Assembly (NCBI GenBank): GCA_902363575.1
Contig: CABJAJ010000005.1
Location: 124,001 to 188,000 of the forward strand
From: Rikenellaceae bacterium
Lineage (GTDB): Bacteria > Bacteroidota > Bacteroidia > Bacteroidales > Rikenellaceae
Direction: 5' to 3'
DNA: 64,000 nucleotides
Made by a program: the position numbers and the translations under genes. The notes beneath the pieces were generated by a model. That model ran no database searches and was not told the DNA's origin. It saw only the letters and a program-made list of their open reading frames with translations. This document shows, one piece after another, positions 51,230 to 58,502 of this stretch (positions are counted from its first letter, which is position 1; every line of letters starts with the position of its first letter).

Positions 51230-53038
51230 TCAGGAGTTGTCCGAAAAAGTGTGCCCGGCACGGATATGCGCCGCCACGACCTCCGAGAGATCGGCCACCG
51301 GAAGGGAGGCGCCCCGTCCCAGCGCTTTCTTGCAGAGCGGGCAGGCCGTCACGATCGCCGTGGCGCCCGTGGCTTCGAGGCAGCTCGTGACCGAGCGGGC
51401 CAGTTCGAGCTGCTGGGCGTCGGAGATGGCTGTGTTGGCCACCGACGAGCCGCAGCAGAGGGCATGCTCGCGCGTCTGCTCCGGCTCGAGCAATTCGCCG
51501 AGGGCGGCCACGACCGCACGGGGTTCGTCGTAGATGCCGCTCCCGCGCCCCAGCTCGCAGGGGTCGTGGTAGGTGTAGCGTTCGCCGCTGCCCTCGACGG
51601 CAAGCCGTCCTTCGCGTAGCAGACGCAGGATATACTGCGAATGGTGCAGCACCTCGATCCCCTCGAGACGGTACTCTTCCCGAAAGACCTTGAGGCAGAT
51701 CGGACACGACGTTACGAGGGTCGTGATTCCGTGGCGGCGGAAGAGCGCCGTGTTGTAATCCGCCATCTTGCGGGCCGAGTCGGTTTCGCCCGACAGCTTG
51801 AGGGGGCGTCCGCAGCAGACCCCGCCGTCGCGGTCGGCCCACCAGACCTGTTCGCCGGCGGCGGCGAAAATCCGTTCCATCGCCCGCAGGGTACGGGGCG
51901 TAAGCAGGGTCATGCACCCGGCGAAGTAGCCCACCCTGCCCGTACCGGACGAGCGGTCGAGGCCGCGGAAGTAGTCGAAGCGCCGCTCGTCGGGGGTGTT
52001 GCGCATCCGGTCGCGGGAGTTGAGCCGCAGCGTGTTGAGCTCGATACCCACGGGGCACCGCTGTTCGCAGCGGCCGCACATCAGGCAGTTGTTGGCGACC
52101 GCCTGCCGCAGCATACCGTGCCGCCGGTCGCGCAGGAAATAGACCGACTGCACGTCGTCGATCCCCAGCTCGCTCTGCAACTGGCAGGGGTCGATGCAGA
52201 TGCCGCAGCGCGAGCAGGCCTCGATCTGGAAATGGTCGTAAGCCCCCTCCTTTTCGGACGAGCGGATGCCGTACCGCCGCAGGAAGATCAGGGGAATCTC
52301 GGTGAAGATATGCATGTAGCGCGAGAACGGCAGGGCGACGAAGAAAATCCCGAGGGCAAGCGAGTAACCCCACCAGGCCGGCTGGAACAGAGCCCGCAGC
52401 ACCTGCGCGTCCGCGTGGCCGGCAAGCAGGCTGCCGATCGTGCCGGTGAGAAAGCCCCCGCCCCCGTAGAGCGCGCACGTCAGGCTCTCGGCCGCCAGCC
52501 GCAGCGGGAAGATGAACCAGAGGGCCGAGAGGGCAATGCGGTCGCCCATCACGTGGCGCGTGGTGCGGCGCATCCCCATCGCCCGCGACCAGACCCGCTT
52601 GCCCCAGGCGAGGGCGACGCCGCTCAGCACCAGCAGCAGGAGCAGGTCCATGATGAAGTCGAACACGGGCTTGTGTTCCATCCCGATCGAGAAGTAGCGG
52701 AAAAAGACGTGACCCTGCAAGGGCACGTAGCGCAGTCCGAGGTAGGCGGCCGTCTCGACCCATCCGGCGACGATCAGCAGGAACCACCCGAATGCGAGGC
52801 TCATGTGCATATACCCCAGCAGCGGATTGACGCGGAAGATGCGGCGGTGGAGCAGCGACTCGCCGATGACCTCGCCGACGGCTTCGAGCGTGCGGCGCGT
52901 GGGCAGCCCCCGGACAAAACGGAGCTTGTCGGCGCGGGGCAGGCCGTAGAACCACCAGGCGTATTTGGCGGCCAGCGCCAGCAGCATCACCGCCGCGCCG
53001 ACCATGAAAGGCACACAGAAGGGAGCGAAGAAAGTCAT
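51230..53038 (-). CDS. Membrane-bound HdrD/DsrM-like iron-sulfur oxidoreductase subunit
   Basis: 602 residues. The N-terminal 260 residues form about five membrane helices with His residues placed as in heme-b-binding NarI/DsrM domains (YMHMSLAFGWFLLIV, SRYMHIFTEIPLIF). Two [4Fe-4S] motifs follow (CSRCGICIDPC and CLMCGRCEQRC, about 265-330). Two Cys-rich CCG domains come last (YFAGCM, VCCGRPL, SCPICLK; YHDPCELGR, ALCCGSS, ACPLCKK). This fused layout is that of a quinone-linked heterodisulfide-reductase-type subunit. It is the likely membrane exit for electrons of the upstream Hdr-like subunits. Start 1 bp before the previous stop codon. Confidence 0.88.
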   Translation of the reverse strand: MTFFAPFCVPFMVGAAVMLLALAAKYAWWFYGLPRADKLRFVRGLPTRRTLEAVGEVIGESLLHRRIFRVNPLLGYMHMSLAFGWFLLIVAGWVETAAYLGLRYVPLQGHVFFRYFSIGMEHKPVFDFIMDLLLLLVLSGVALAWGKRVWSRAMGMRRTTRHVMGDRIALSALWFIFPLRLAAESLTCALYGGGGFLTGTIGSLLAGHADAQVLRALFQPAWWGYSLALGIFFVALPFSRYMHIFTEIPLIFLRRYGIRSSEKEGAYDHFQIEACSRCGICIDPCQLQSELGIDDVQSVYFLRDRRHGMLRQAVANNCLMCGRCEQRCPVGIELNTLRLNSRDRMRNTPDERRFDYFRGLDRSSGTGRVGYFAGCMTLLTPRTLRAMERIFAAAGEQVWWADRDGGVCCGRPLKLSGETDSARKMADYNTALFRRHGITTLVTSCPICLKVFREEYRLEGIEVLHHSQYILRLLREGRLAVEGSGERYTYHDPCELGRGSGIYDEPRAVVAALGELLEPEQTREHALCCGSSVANTAISDAQQLELARSVTSCLEATGATAIVTACPLCKKALGRGASLPVADLSEVVAAHIRAGHTFSDNS

Positions 53039-53039
53039 C

Positions 53040-53375
53040 TCAGAAATCCCCCAGTTTACGTTTTATGAGCATCACCACGCCCCGCGTATTGATCCCGCGC
53101 GGGCAGACCAGCCGGCACTTGCCGCAAAGCATGCACTTGTTCATCTCTTCGTAGGCCCCCTCGTACTCCCCCCGGCGCACGAGCGTATGCACGCGCCGGA
53201 AGTTGAACGAGGTGAGGTTGCCCGCCGTGCAGACGGCCGTGCAGCCTCCGCATCCGATGCAGCTCTGCAACTCGGGCATCTCGCGCAGGATTTCGTCGCT
53301 CTTGCGCAGGTTATTGCTGTCGATGTCGATCGCCCGCGGCTTGCTGATCGAGTAGCCCCAGTTGATCGCGCTCAT
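53040..53375 (-). CDS. HdrC-like 4Fe-4S ferredoxin subunit
   Basis: 111 residues with two cluster motifs, CIGCGGCTAVCTAG (about 41) and CMLCGKCRLVCPRG (about 84). They are spaced as in HdrC/GlpC-type proteins, with a short helical linker. The ATG at 53375 overlaps the preceding stop as ATGA, which indicates translational coupling; the GTG at 53384 is a less likely start. It shuttles electrons between the flavoprotein and the membrane subunit (inferred). Confidence 0.88.
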   Translation of the reverse strand: MSAINWGYSISKPRAIDIDSNNLRKSDEILREMPELQSCIGCGGCTAVCTAGNLTSFNFRRVHTLVRRGEYEGAYEEMNKCMLCGKCRLVCPRGINTRGVVMLIKRKLGDF

Positions 53376-54385
53376 CGTTCGCACGTATTAAGGTAGTCGC
53401 GCACGGCAAGGGCTGCCGCAGCCCCGTCGCAGAGGCTCTCGCCGAGGTTCTTGGGCGCGGTGACGGCTCCGGCGTAGAAGATTCCCTCCACTCCGCTCCC
53501 GGCGCTTCCCAGGAAACGGTCGCGCGGCTCCATGAAGCCGCTCGGGGCCTGCCGCAGCCCCGTCCGGGCCGCCAGACGGCCGTTGTCGTCGTTGGCCCGC
53601 ATCCCCACCAGCAGCACCAGCATATCGACGCTCATCTTGAGCGGACGCCCCGTGAGCGTATCCTCGGCCTTGATCTGGATGCGCCCCTCGATGGTGGGGC
53701 TGGCCTCCGAAATGCGGCCCCGCACGAAATGGATGTTGTAGTCCTGCTGGGCGCGGCGGTACATCTCCTCGTAACCGGGCCCGAACATGCGGATATCCAT
53801 GTAGAAATTGAAGACGTCGGCCTCGGGAAAAAGCTCTTTCATCTCCATCGCCTGCTTGACGCCCGTGACGCAGCACACCTTCGAGCAGTGGGACTGGCAG
53901 ACCTTCTCGTCGCGCGAACCCACGCAGTGCAGGAAGGCGATGCGGCGCGGACGGTTGCCGTTCTGGAGCGCCACGCGCCCCTGGTTGAGCATCCGTTCCA
54001 GATCCACGGAGGTGAAAACGTTGTCGTAAATTCCGTAGCCGTACTCCTCCTTGATGCGGGCGTCGAAGAGCGTGAAGCCGGAGCAGACGACCACCCCGTC
54101 GCAGGCGAGCCGCCGCCCGTCCGAAAGGGTCACCTGCCGGGGTTCGACCTCCGAGGCCTCGGCACCCGTCAGACATTCGATACCGGCGTCGGCCACGCGG
54201 CGGCGCAGCTCGCCGAGCACCTCGTGCGCGGGGGTGAACGAGGGGAAGAGCCGGTGCCAGCCGCGCAGTTTGCCCCCCAGTTCCGACTCCTTCTCGACGA
54301 TCAGGGGAATTGCTCCTTCGGCTTTCAGGCTGAGGGCCGTCTGCATGCCCGCCGGGCCGCCCCCTATGACGATGATTCGCTTCAT
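53372..54385 (-). CDS. HdrA/QmoA-like FAD-dependent subunit
   Basis: 337 residues. The N-terminal Rossmann motif VIGGGPAGMQTALSL binds FAD. A Cys cluster in HCVGSRDEKVCQSHCSKVCC (about 175-195) is the HdrA/QmoA-type [4Fe-4S] site. YAGAVTAPKNLGESL near the C-terminus is the second FAD motif. It lacks the extra ferredoxin domains of full HdrA (about 650 residues) and is closer to QmoA length. It shares its first base with the stop codon of the HdrB-like gene (TAATG). Confidence 0.88.
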   Translation of the reverse strand: MKRIIVIGGGPAGMQTALSLKAEGAIPLIVEKESELGGKLRGWHRLFPSFTPAHEVLGELRRRVADAGIECLTGAEASEVEPRQVTLSDGRRLACDGVVVCSGFTLFDARIKEEYGYGIYDNVFTSVDLERMLNQGRVALQNGNRPRRIAFLHCVGSRDEKVCQSHCSKVCCVTGVKQAMEMKELFPEADVFNFYMDIRMFGPGYEEMYRRAQQDYNIHFVRGRISEASPTIEGRIQIKAEDTLTGRPLKMSVDMLVLLVGMRANDDNGRLAARTGLRQAPSGFMEPRDRFLGSAGSGVEGIFYAGAVTAPKNLGESLCDGAAAALAVRDYLNTCER

Positions 54386-55473
54386 TATTGCAGTTTGATG
54401 TTGTAAACGGTGTCCTGAGCGCAACTGTTGACCACCGCCGCCTCGGGCTTGCCGATGTATTTGCCGTTGCGTCCCAGGTATTTGGCCGCGGGGTCGTAAC
54501 TTACGCCCATCTTTTCGAGCAGCGGTTCCACGTCCACCTGGTGCATCTGCAACCCCAGTTCCCAGGGGTCGTAACCCAGCACCAGTCCGGCCATCTCCTC
54601 GTAGGTGAGCACCGGAATGCCGCGCCCGTTCTCTCCGTAGGTGACCCCCTCCATTTCGGCGATGGTGTACTGCCACTTGTCGAGGAACATCGCGCAGCCG
54701 GGGCAGTTGGCCACGATGAAGTCGGGCTTGTAGGGGGCCATGCTCTCGAGTTTTTTGTGCGAGTTGGCGATCGGAAAGCCCCGGTTGGCCTGCACGAGGT
54801 AGTTGCGGAAGCCGAAGCCGCAGCAGTGGCGCCGTTCGGGATAATCGACCACCTCGCCGCCCCACGACTCGACCATTCCGGCCAGCACATAGGGGAACTC
54901 CGAGCCGCCGATTCCCTGCCGTGGGAAGATCTTGGCGTAGTGGCAGCCGATATGTTCCACCGCGCGGAGCGGCTCGCCCGTCTCGGCATTGACGAGGCGG
55001 TATTTCGCTTTCGCGGCAATCTGCTCGCGGAAATGGAAGACGATATCCGACGTGTGGGCCAGCGAGCGGGGCTTGCGCAGCTCCCGGCCGGTCGCTTTGT
55101 AGAGGTTTTCGCGGGCCCGCTCCTCGGTCTCGGGAAACTCCTCCCACGTATTGAGGATTTCGGTGTAGATGCCGAAGGAGGTGATGCAGGAGCTGATGAA
55201 ATTTTCGTATCCCGCCTCCCCCATCAGGGCGAACTGCCGGGCCACGACCGCCATGATGGTATCCAGCGGCACGATGTCCGAGTGGTAGCCGATGCCCGTG
55301 CAGGAGCTGTGGAGCGGATCGTCCAGCACGTCCCGCCCCAGGTCGCTGCGCAGCATCTCCAAGAAGAGCTTCTCGCTTCCCGGAAAGAAATTCTGGCGGA
55401 TGCAGCTTCGTGCGTAATAGTAGTGGTCGTCGGCGATATCTTTCTGATATTCGGCCCAGCTCGCTCGTTTCAT
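54385..55473 (-). CDS. HdrB-like CCG-domain subunit
   Basis: 362 residues from the ATG at 55473; a GTG at 55497 is an unlikely alternative. HdrB carries the site of disulfide reduction in methanogens. The C-terminal CCG domain is complete (GCHYAKIFPRQ, then RHCCGFGFRN, then ANCPGCAMF). The N-terminal one is partial (SSCTGIGYHSD). The natural substrate in this organism is unknown, since coenzyme M and B are not expected. It ends with TAATG overlap into the flavoprotein gene. Confidence 0.85.
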   Translation of the reverse strand: MKRASWAEYQKDIADDHYYYARSCIRQNFFPGSEKLFLEMLRSDLGRDVLDDPLHSSCTGIGYHSDIVPLDTIMAVVARQFALMGEAGYENFISSCITSFGIYTEILNTWEEFPETEERARENLYKATGRELRKPRSLAHTSDIVFHFREQIAAKAKYRLVNAETGEPLRAVEHIGCHYAKIFPRQGIGGSEFPYVLAGMVESWGGEVVDYPERRHCCGFGFRNYLVQANRGFPIANSHKKLESMAPYKPDFIVANCPGCAMFLDKWQYTIAEMEGVTYGENGRGIPVLTYEEMAGLVLGYDPWELGLQMHQVDVEPLLEKMGVSYDPAAKYLGRNGKYIGKPEAAVVNSCAQDTVYNIKLQ

Positions 55474-55509
55474 AAGGGGTGTCGTTATCCTCCGCACGGC
55501 GGAGGGAAA

Positions 55510-56208
55510 TCAACTGTGTTCGTTGGAGTTGCGGGTAAAAGTATCCATCATGTAGCCCGCATCGGCCCCGTCGGGGTAGCCCATCTCGCGGGCCTTGCGG
55601 TCGGAGTGCTCCTCGATGCGGTCGAACATCTCCTGCCCGCCGCTCACCTCGAAGATGCGTCGCAGCTCGGCGAGCGACTCCTCGTCCATGCGGCGCAGGG
55701 CACCCGCCCCCTGCTGCATATATACGGGGGTGAAGCGGCCGTACACCTCGCGGTCGTTCTCGAAAATCCAGCGCCACACGCTGCCCTGCTCGGGATGGAG
55801 GTCGGGTTTGACCAGACGGGGCACGATGCAGTAGCCCGTGCGCAGGATGTTCTCCCCGATGATGCGCTTGAGGGCGAGCTGCTGCCGCCCCTTCTCGCTC
55901 TCGACGAAAAATCCGAGCTGCTGCGAAAGGGTCCTGAGCGCCTGGATGACATATCCGGGCGTGTTGCCGCGCGGACAGCGGGGACGGCACGACATGCACT
56001 CGCCGCAATACCAGATGGTCTCGCTGCGCAGCAGCTCCTCGATCGCCTCGTCGTCGCGCGACTGGACGATATTGACGATCTCGCGCGGATCGTAACAGTA
56101 GAACTCCGCCGCCGGACAGACGCCCGTACAGACCCCGCAGTTCATGCAGGCGTGCAGCCCTTCGCGCATCCGCACGTCTTCGAGCAGCATATCGTAATAT
56201 TTACCCAT
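55510..56208 (-). CDS. HdrC-like iron-sulfur subunit, first gene of the Hdr operon
   Basis: 232 residues from the ATG at 56208; longer frames run into the promoter. Two motifs are present: CMNCGVCTGVCP (about 21) and a second Cys group CGECMSCRPRCPRG (about 70), the HdrC signature. A long helical tail follows (about 100-232), longer than in typical HdrC. Transcription probably starts at TAACTTTG on the minus strand (56240-56233), 24 nt upstream. It is the first of five tightly packed redox genes plus a small membrane protein. Confidence 0.85.
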   Translation of the reverse strand: MGKYYDMLLEDVRMREGLHACMNCGVCTGVCPAAEFYCYDPREIVNIVQSRDDEAIEELLRSETIWYCGECMSCRPRCPRGNTPGYVIQALRTLSQQLGFFVESEKGRQQLALKRIIGENILRTGYCIVPRLVKPDLHPEQGSVWRWIFENDREVYGRFTPVYMQQGAGALRRMDEESLAELRRIFEVSGGQEMFDRIEEHSDRKAREMGYPDGADAGYMMDTFTRNSNEHS

Positions 56209-56232
56209 AGAAAACTTTGCTCTCCCGGACAG

Positions 56233-56240
56233 CAAAGTTA
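56233..56240 (-). promoter_or_regulatory. -7 element of the Hdr-like operon
   Basis: Minus strand TAACTTTG, a match to TAnnTTTG, 24 nt before the ATG. No TTTG at the proper -33 distance. Confidence 0.55.
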
Positions 56241-56275
56241 TGCCAAACAGGCCGAAATGCGAGTGGTATAAATAC

Positions 56276-56758
56276 CTATTTCTTCCGCTCCCAGGTCTGG
56301 AACGCGTAGGGCCACGGGAAATCGGGCCCGCCCGCACGGGCTTCCGAGGCCGTCAGCCGCCACGCCGCCTCGTCCCACTCCGGGAAGTATGCGTCGCCCG
56401 GGTAGGGGCGGCGGATGCGGGTGAGCAACATCCGGTCGGCCAGCGGCAGGGCCTGACGGAAGAGCTGCGCGCCGCCGATGACGAAAAGCTCCTCGTCGGG
56501 CGGAAAGAGGGCGACGGCCGCCTCGAGCGAGCGGACGGCTTCGGCCCCCTCGGGCCGAAGCTCCTGCCGGCTCACCACCACGTTGCGACGCCCCGGCAGG
56601 GGGCCGCCGAGCGACTCCCAGGTCTTGCGCCCCATCACCACCCCGTGCCCGAGGGTGAGGGCCCTGAACCGCTGCAAATCCTCCTTCAGATACCACGGCA
56701 TCCGGTTTCCCGCGCCGATCACGCCGTTTTCCGCCACGGCTGCAACAAGAGTTATCAT
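56276..56758 (-). CDS. folA: Dihydrofolate reductase
   Basis: Reduces dihydrofolate to tetrahydrofolate with NADPH. 160 residues from the ATG at 56758. Motifs: MITLVAAVAENGVIGAGNRM-type start, MPWYLKEDLQRF with the substrate-binding acidic residue, VMGRKTWESLG, RRNVVVSR and LFVIGGAQLF. The frame extends upstream to 56797, but a TATCTTTG element (56774-56767) lies there, so the shorter start is right. It is divergent from the ThyX-like gene. Confidence 0.95.
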   Translation of the reverse strand: MITLVAAVAENGVIGAGNRMPWYLKEDLQRFRALTLGHGVVMGRKTWESLGGPLPGRRNVVVSRQELRPEGAEAVRSLEAAVALFPPDEELFVIGGAQLFRQALPLADRMLLTRIRRPYPGDAYFPEWDEAAWRLTASEARAGGPDFPWPYAFQTWERKK

Positions 56759-56766
56759 AGGTCGGT

Positions 56767-56774
56767 CAAAGATA
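56767..56774 (-). promoter_or_regulatory. -7 element of folA
   Basis: Minus strand TATCTTTG, an exact TAnnTTTG match, ending 8 nt before the ATG. The -33 element is not evident. Confidence 0.55.
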
Positions 56775-56858
56775 CGAATTTCCGGCCAATGTCGCACGAA
56801 AGAGCGTGCATCCCCGCAGATAGGGCCGCCGATATGCCGGGCGATTCCATATTTTTAT

Positions 56859-56866
56859 TAACTTTG
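56859..56866 (+). promoter_or_regulatory. -7 element of the ThyX-like operon
   Basis: TAACTTTG, an exact TAnnTTTG match, 22 nt before the ATG at 56889. The -33 element is weak. Confidence 0.55.
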
Positions 56867-56888
56867 TTTTCAAATTGTCGATCCTTCC

Positions 56889-58502
56889 ATGAGCAACCTC
56901 TCTTTTATCCGGGAACCGTTCACCGAGCGCGAACGTGCGATCCTGAGCAACTATTTCACCAACACGGACAAACCCGTCTTCGGGCTCATCAACCTGCCCG
57001 ACGTGGTCAAGGGCGCCCTGTTCGCGCGTTACAGCCGCTCCGACAAGAGCCTGCGGCGGCTCTTCCTGGACGAATTCTGGATCGACACGCCGGACTCCGC
57101 AGGCACCTGCACTGCGGGCGGGCTGAACACGGAGCGCGCCGGCAGGCTCTACGACAAGATGATCCTCGACTTCGGCGACGACTCGGTCGCCCAGCTCGGC
57201 GGGGCTCACCTGGCCTGCGAGCAGGTCTCCAACCTGCTGGCCAAGTTCATCGAGAAGGGGCGCATCGCCTCCTACCTCGAGCAGAGTACCCGCTACGTCT
57301 ATTACAACCGGAAGCGGGAGGGCCGTTACGGCTACCTCACGCCCCCCGAGATCGAGTCCTCCTCCTGCTGCGCCCTCTACCGCGAGTTCATGGACGCGCT
57401 TTTCGACACCTACACCGACCTGCAGCAGCGGCTCATTCCGGTCTTCCGCGAGCGCTATCCCCGCACCGAGGGGATGACCGACGGAGCTTGGGAAAATACG
57501 ATCAAGGCCAAAGCGTGCGACACGATCCGCGGCCTGCTGCCGGCCTCCACCCGCACCAACCTGGGCATCTTTGCCAACGGGCAGTATTATGAATACCTGC
57601 TCATCAAGATGTTCGCCAGCCGCAACCGGGAGGTGCTCGCCTATGCCGATATGATGCTCACGGAGCTGCGCAAGATGATCCCCTCGTTCCTCACGCGCGT
57701 CGATCTGGAAAACCGGGGCCGCGCGTGGAGCCGCTACCTCTCGGACATCCGCGACGACATGGAGCGTTTCGTCCCGCAGCCCGGAGCCGTCCTGCCCGCC
57801 TCGCCGCAGCCGAACACCGTCGAACTCGTCGGCTGGGATCCCGACGCCGTGCGGCGGATCGTGCGGGCCATCCTTTACGAATACTCCGACCGGTCGAAAA
57901 CCCAACTCGACCAGACCGTCTCCCGGCTCACGGAGCCGGAGCTCGGACAAATCGTCCGCGCCTACTGCGGCGAGCGCCTCAACCGGCGCCACAAGCCCGG
58001 CCGGGCCTTTGAAGCCGCCAGCTATGAGTTCGACCTGCTCTCGGATTACGGCGCATTCCGCGACATCCAGCGCCACCGCATGCTCACGATCGACTGGCAG
58101 CGGCTCACCACCGACAACGGGTATTTCAAACCCGCGATCCTCGAAGAGCTGCCCGCCGAAGGGGCCCTTTACGACGGGATTCTCCGCCGGGCGCAGCAGG
58201 TATTCGAGACGCTGCGCCGGGAACTGGGCCCCGACACGGCCCAGTACGCCGTGCCCTTCGCCTTCCGGCTGCGCTATGCGATCACGATGAACCTGCGCGA
58301 AGCTTTCCACCTGATCGAACTGCGCACGCAGCGGCAGGGCCACGACTCCTACCGACGCATCTGCCTGAGGATGCACGAGCTGATGCGCGATCGGGCCGGA
58401 CACGGCCTGCTGACGGATGGGATGCGATTCGTTGATGACAACTTCTACGACCTTGCCCGCGCAGAAGCCGAAAAACGCAAATCCGCAAAAAAAGGGCAAT
58501 AA
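56889..58502 (+). CDS. thyX: Double-length ThyX-like flavin-dependent thymidylate synthase
   Basis: 537 residues, twice the usual 210-260 of ThyX. ThyX makes dTMP from dUMP using FAD and methylene-tetrahydrofolate. The protein looks like two ThyX units with complementary decay of the signature RHRxxSxNExSxRY. In the first unit the RHR part is lost, but SYLEQSTRY (128-136) is kept. In the second RHR is kept (395-397), but the following S..NE..RY is lost (LTIDWQRL). NLREAFHLIELR near 470 is the usual C-terminal nucleotide-binding motif. A working active site could form between the two halves. Whether it still makes dTMP is not certain; folA next door fits. Its stop overlaps the next start (TAATG). 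Confidence 0.78.
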   Translation: MSNLSFIREPFTERERAILSNYFTNTDKPVFGLINLPDVVKGALFARYSRSDKSLRRLFLDEFWIDTPDSAGTCTAGGLNTERAGRLYDKMILDFGDDSVAQLGGAHLACEQVSNLLAKFIEKGRIASYLEQSTRYVYYNRKREGRYGYLTPPEIESSSCCALYREFMDALFDTYTDLQQRLIPVFRERYPRTEGMTDGAWENTIKAKACDTIRGLLPASTRTNLGIFANGQYYEYLLIKMFASRNREVLAYADMMLTELRKMIPSFLTRVDLENRGRAWSRYLSDIRDDMERFVPQPGAVLPASPQPNTVELVGWDPDAVRRIVRAILYEYSDRSKTQLDQTVSRLTEPELGQIVRAYCGERLNRRHKPGRAFEAASYEFDLLSDYGAFRDIQRHRMLTIDWQRLTTDNGYFKPAILEELPAEGALYDGILRRAQQVFETLRRELGPDTAQYAVPFAFRLRYAITMNLREAFHLIELRTQRQGHDSYRRICLRMHELMRDRAGHGLLTDGMRFVDDNFYDLARAEAEKRKSAKKGQ

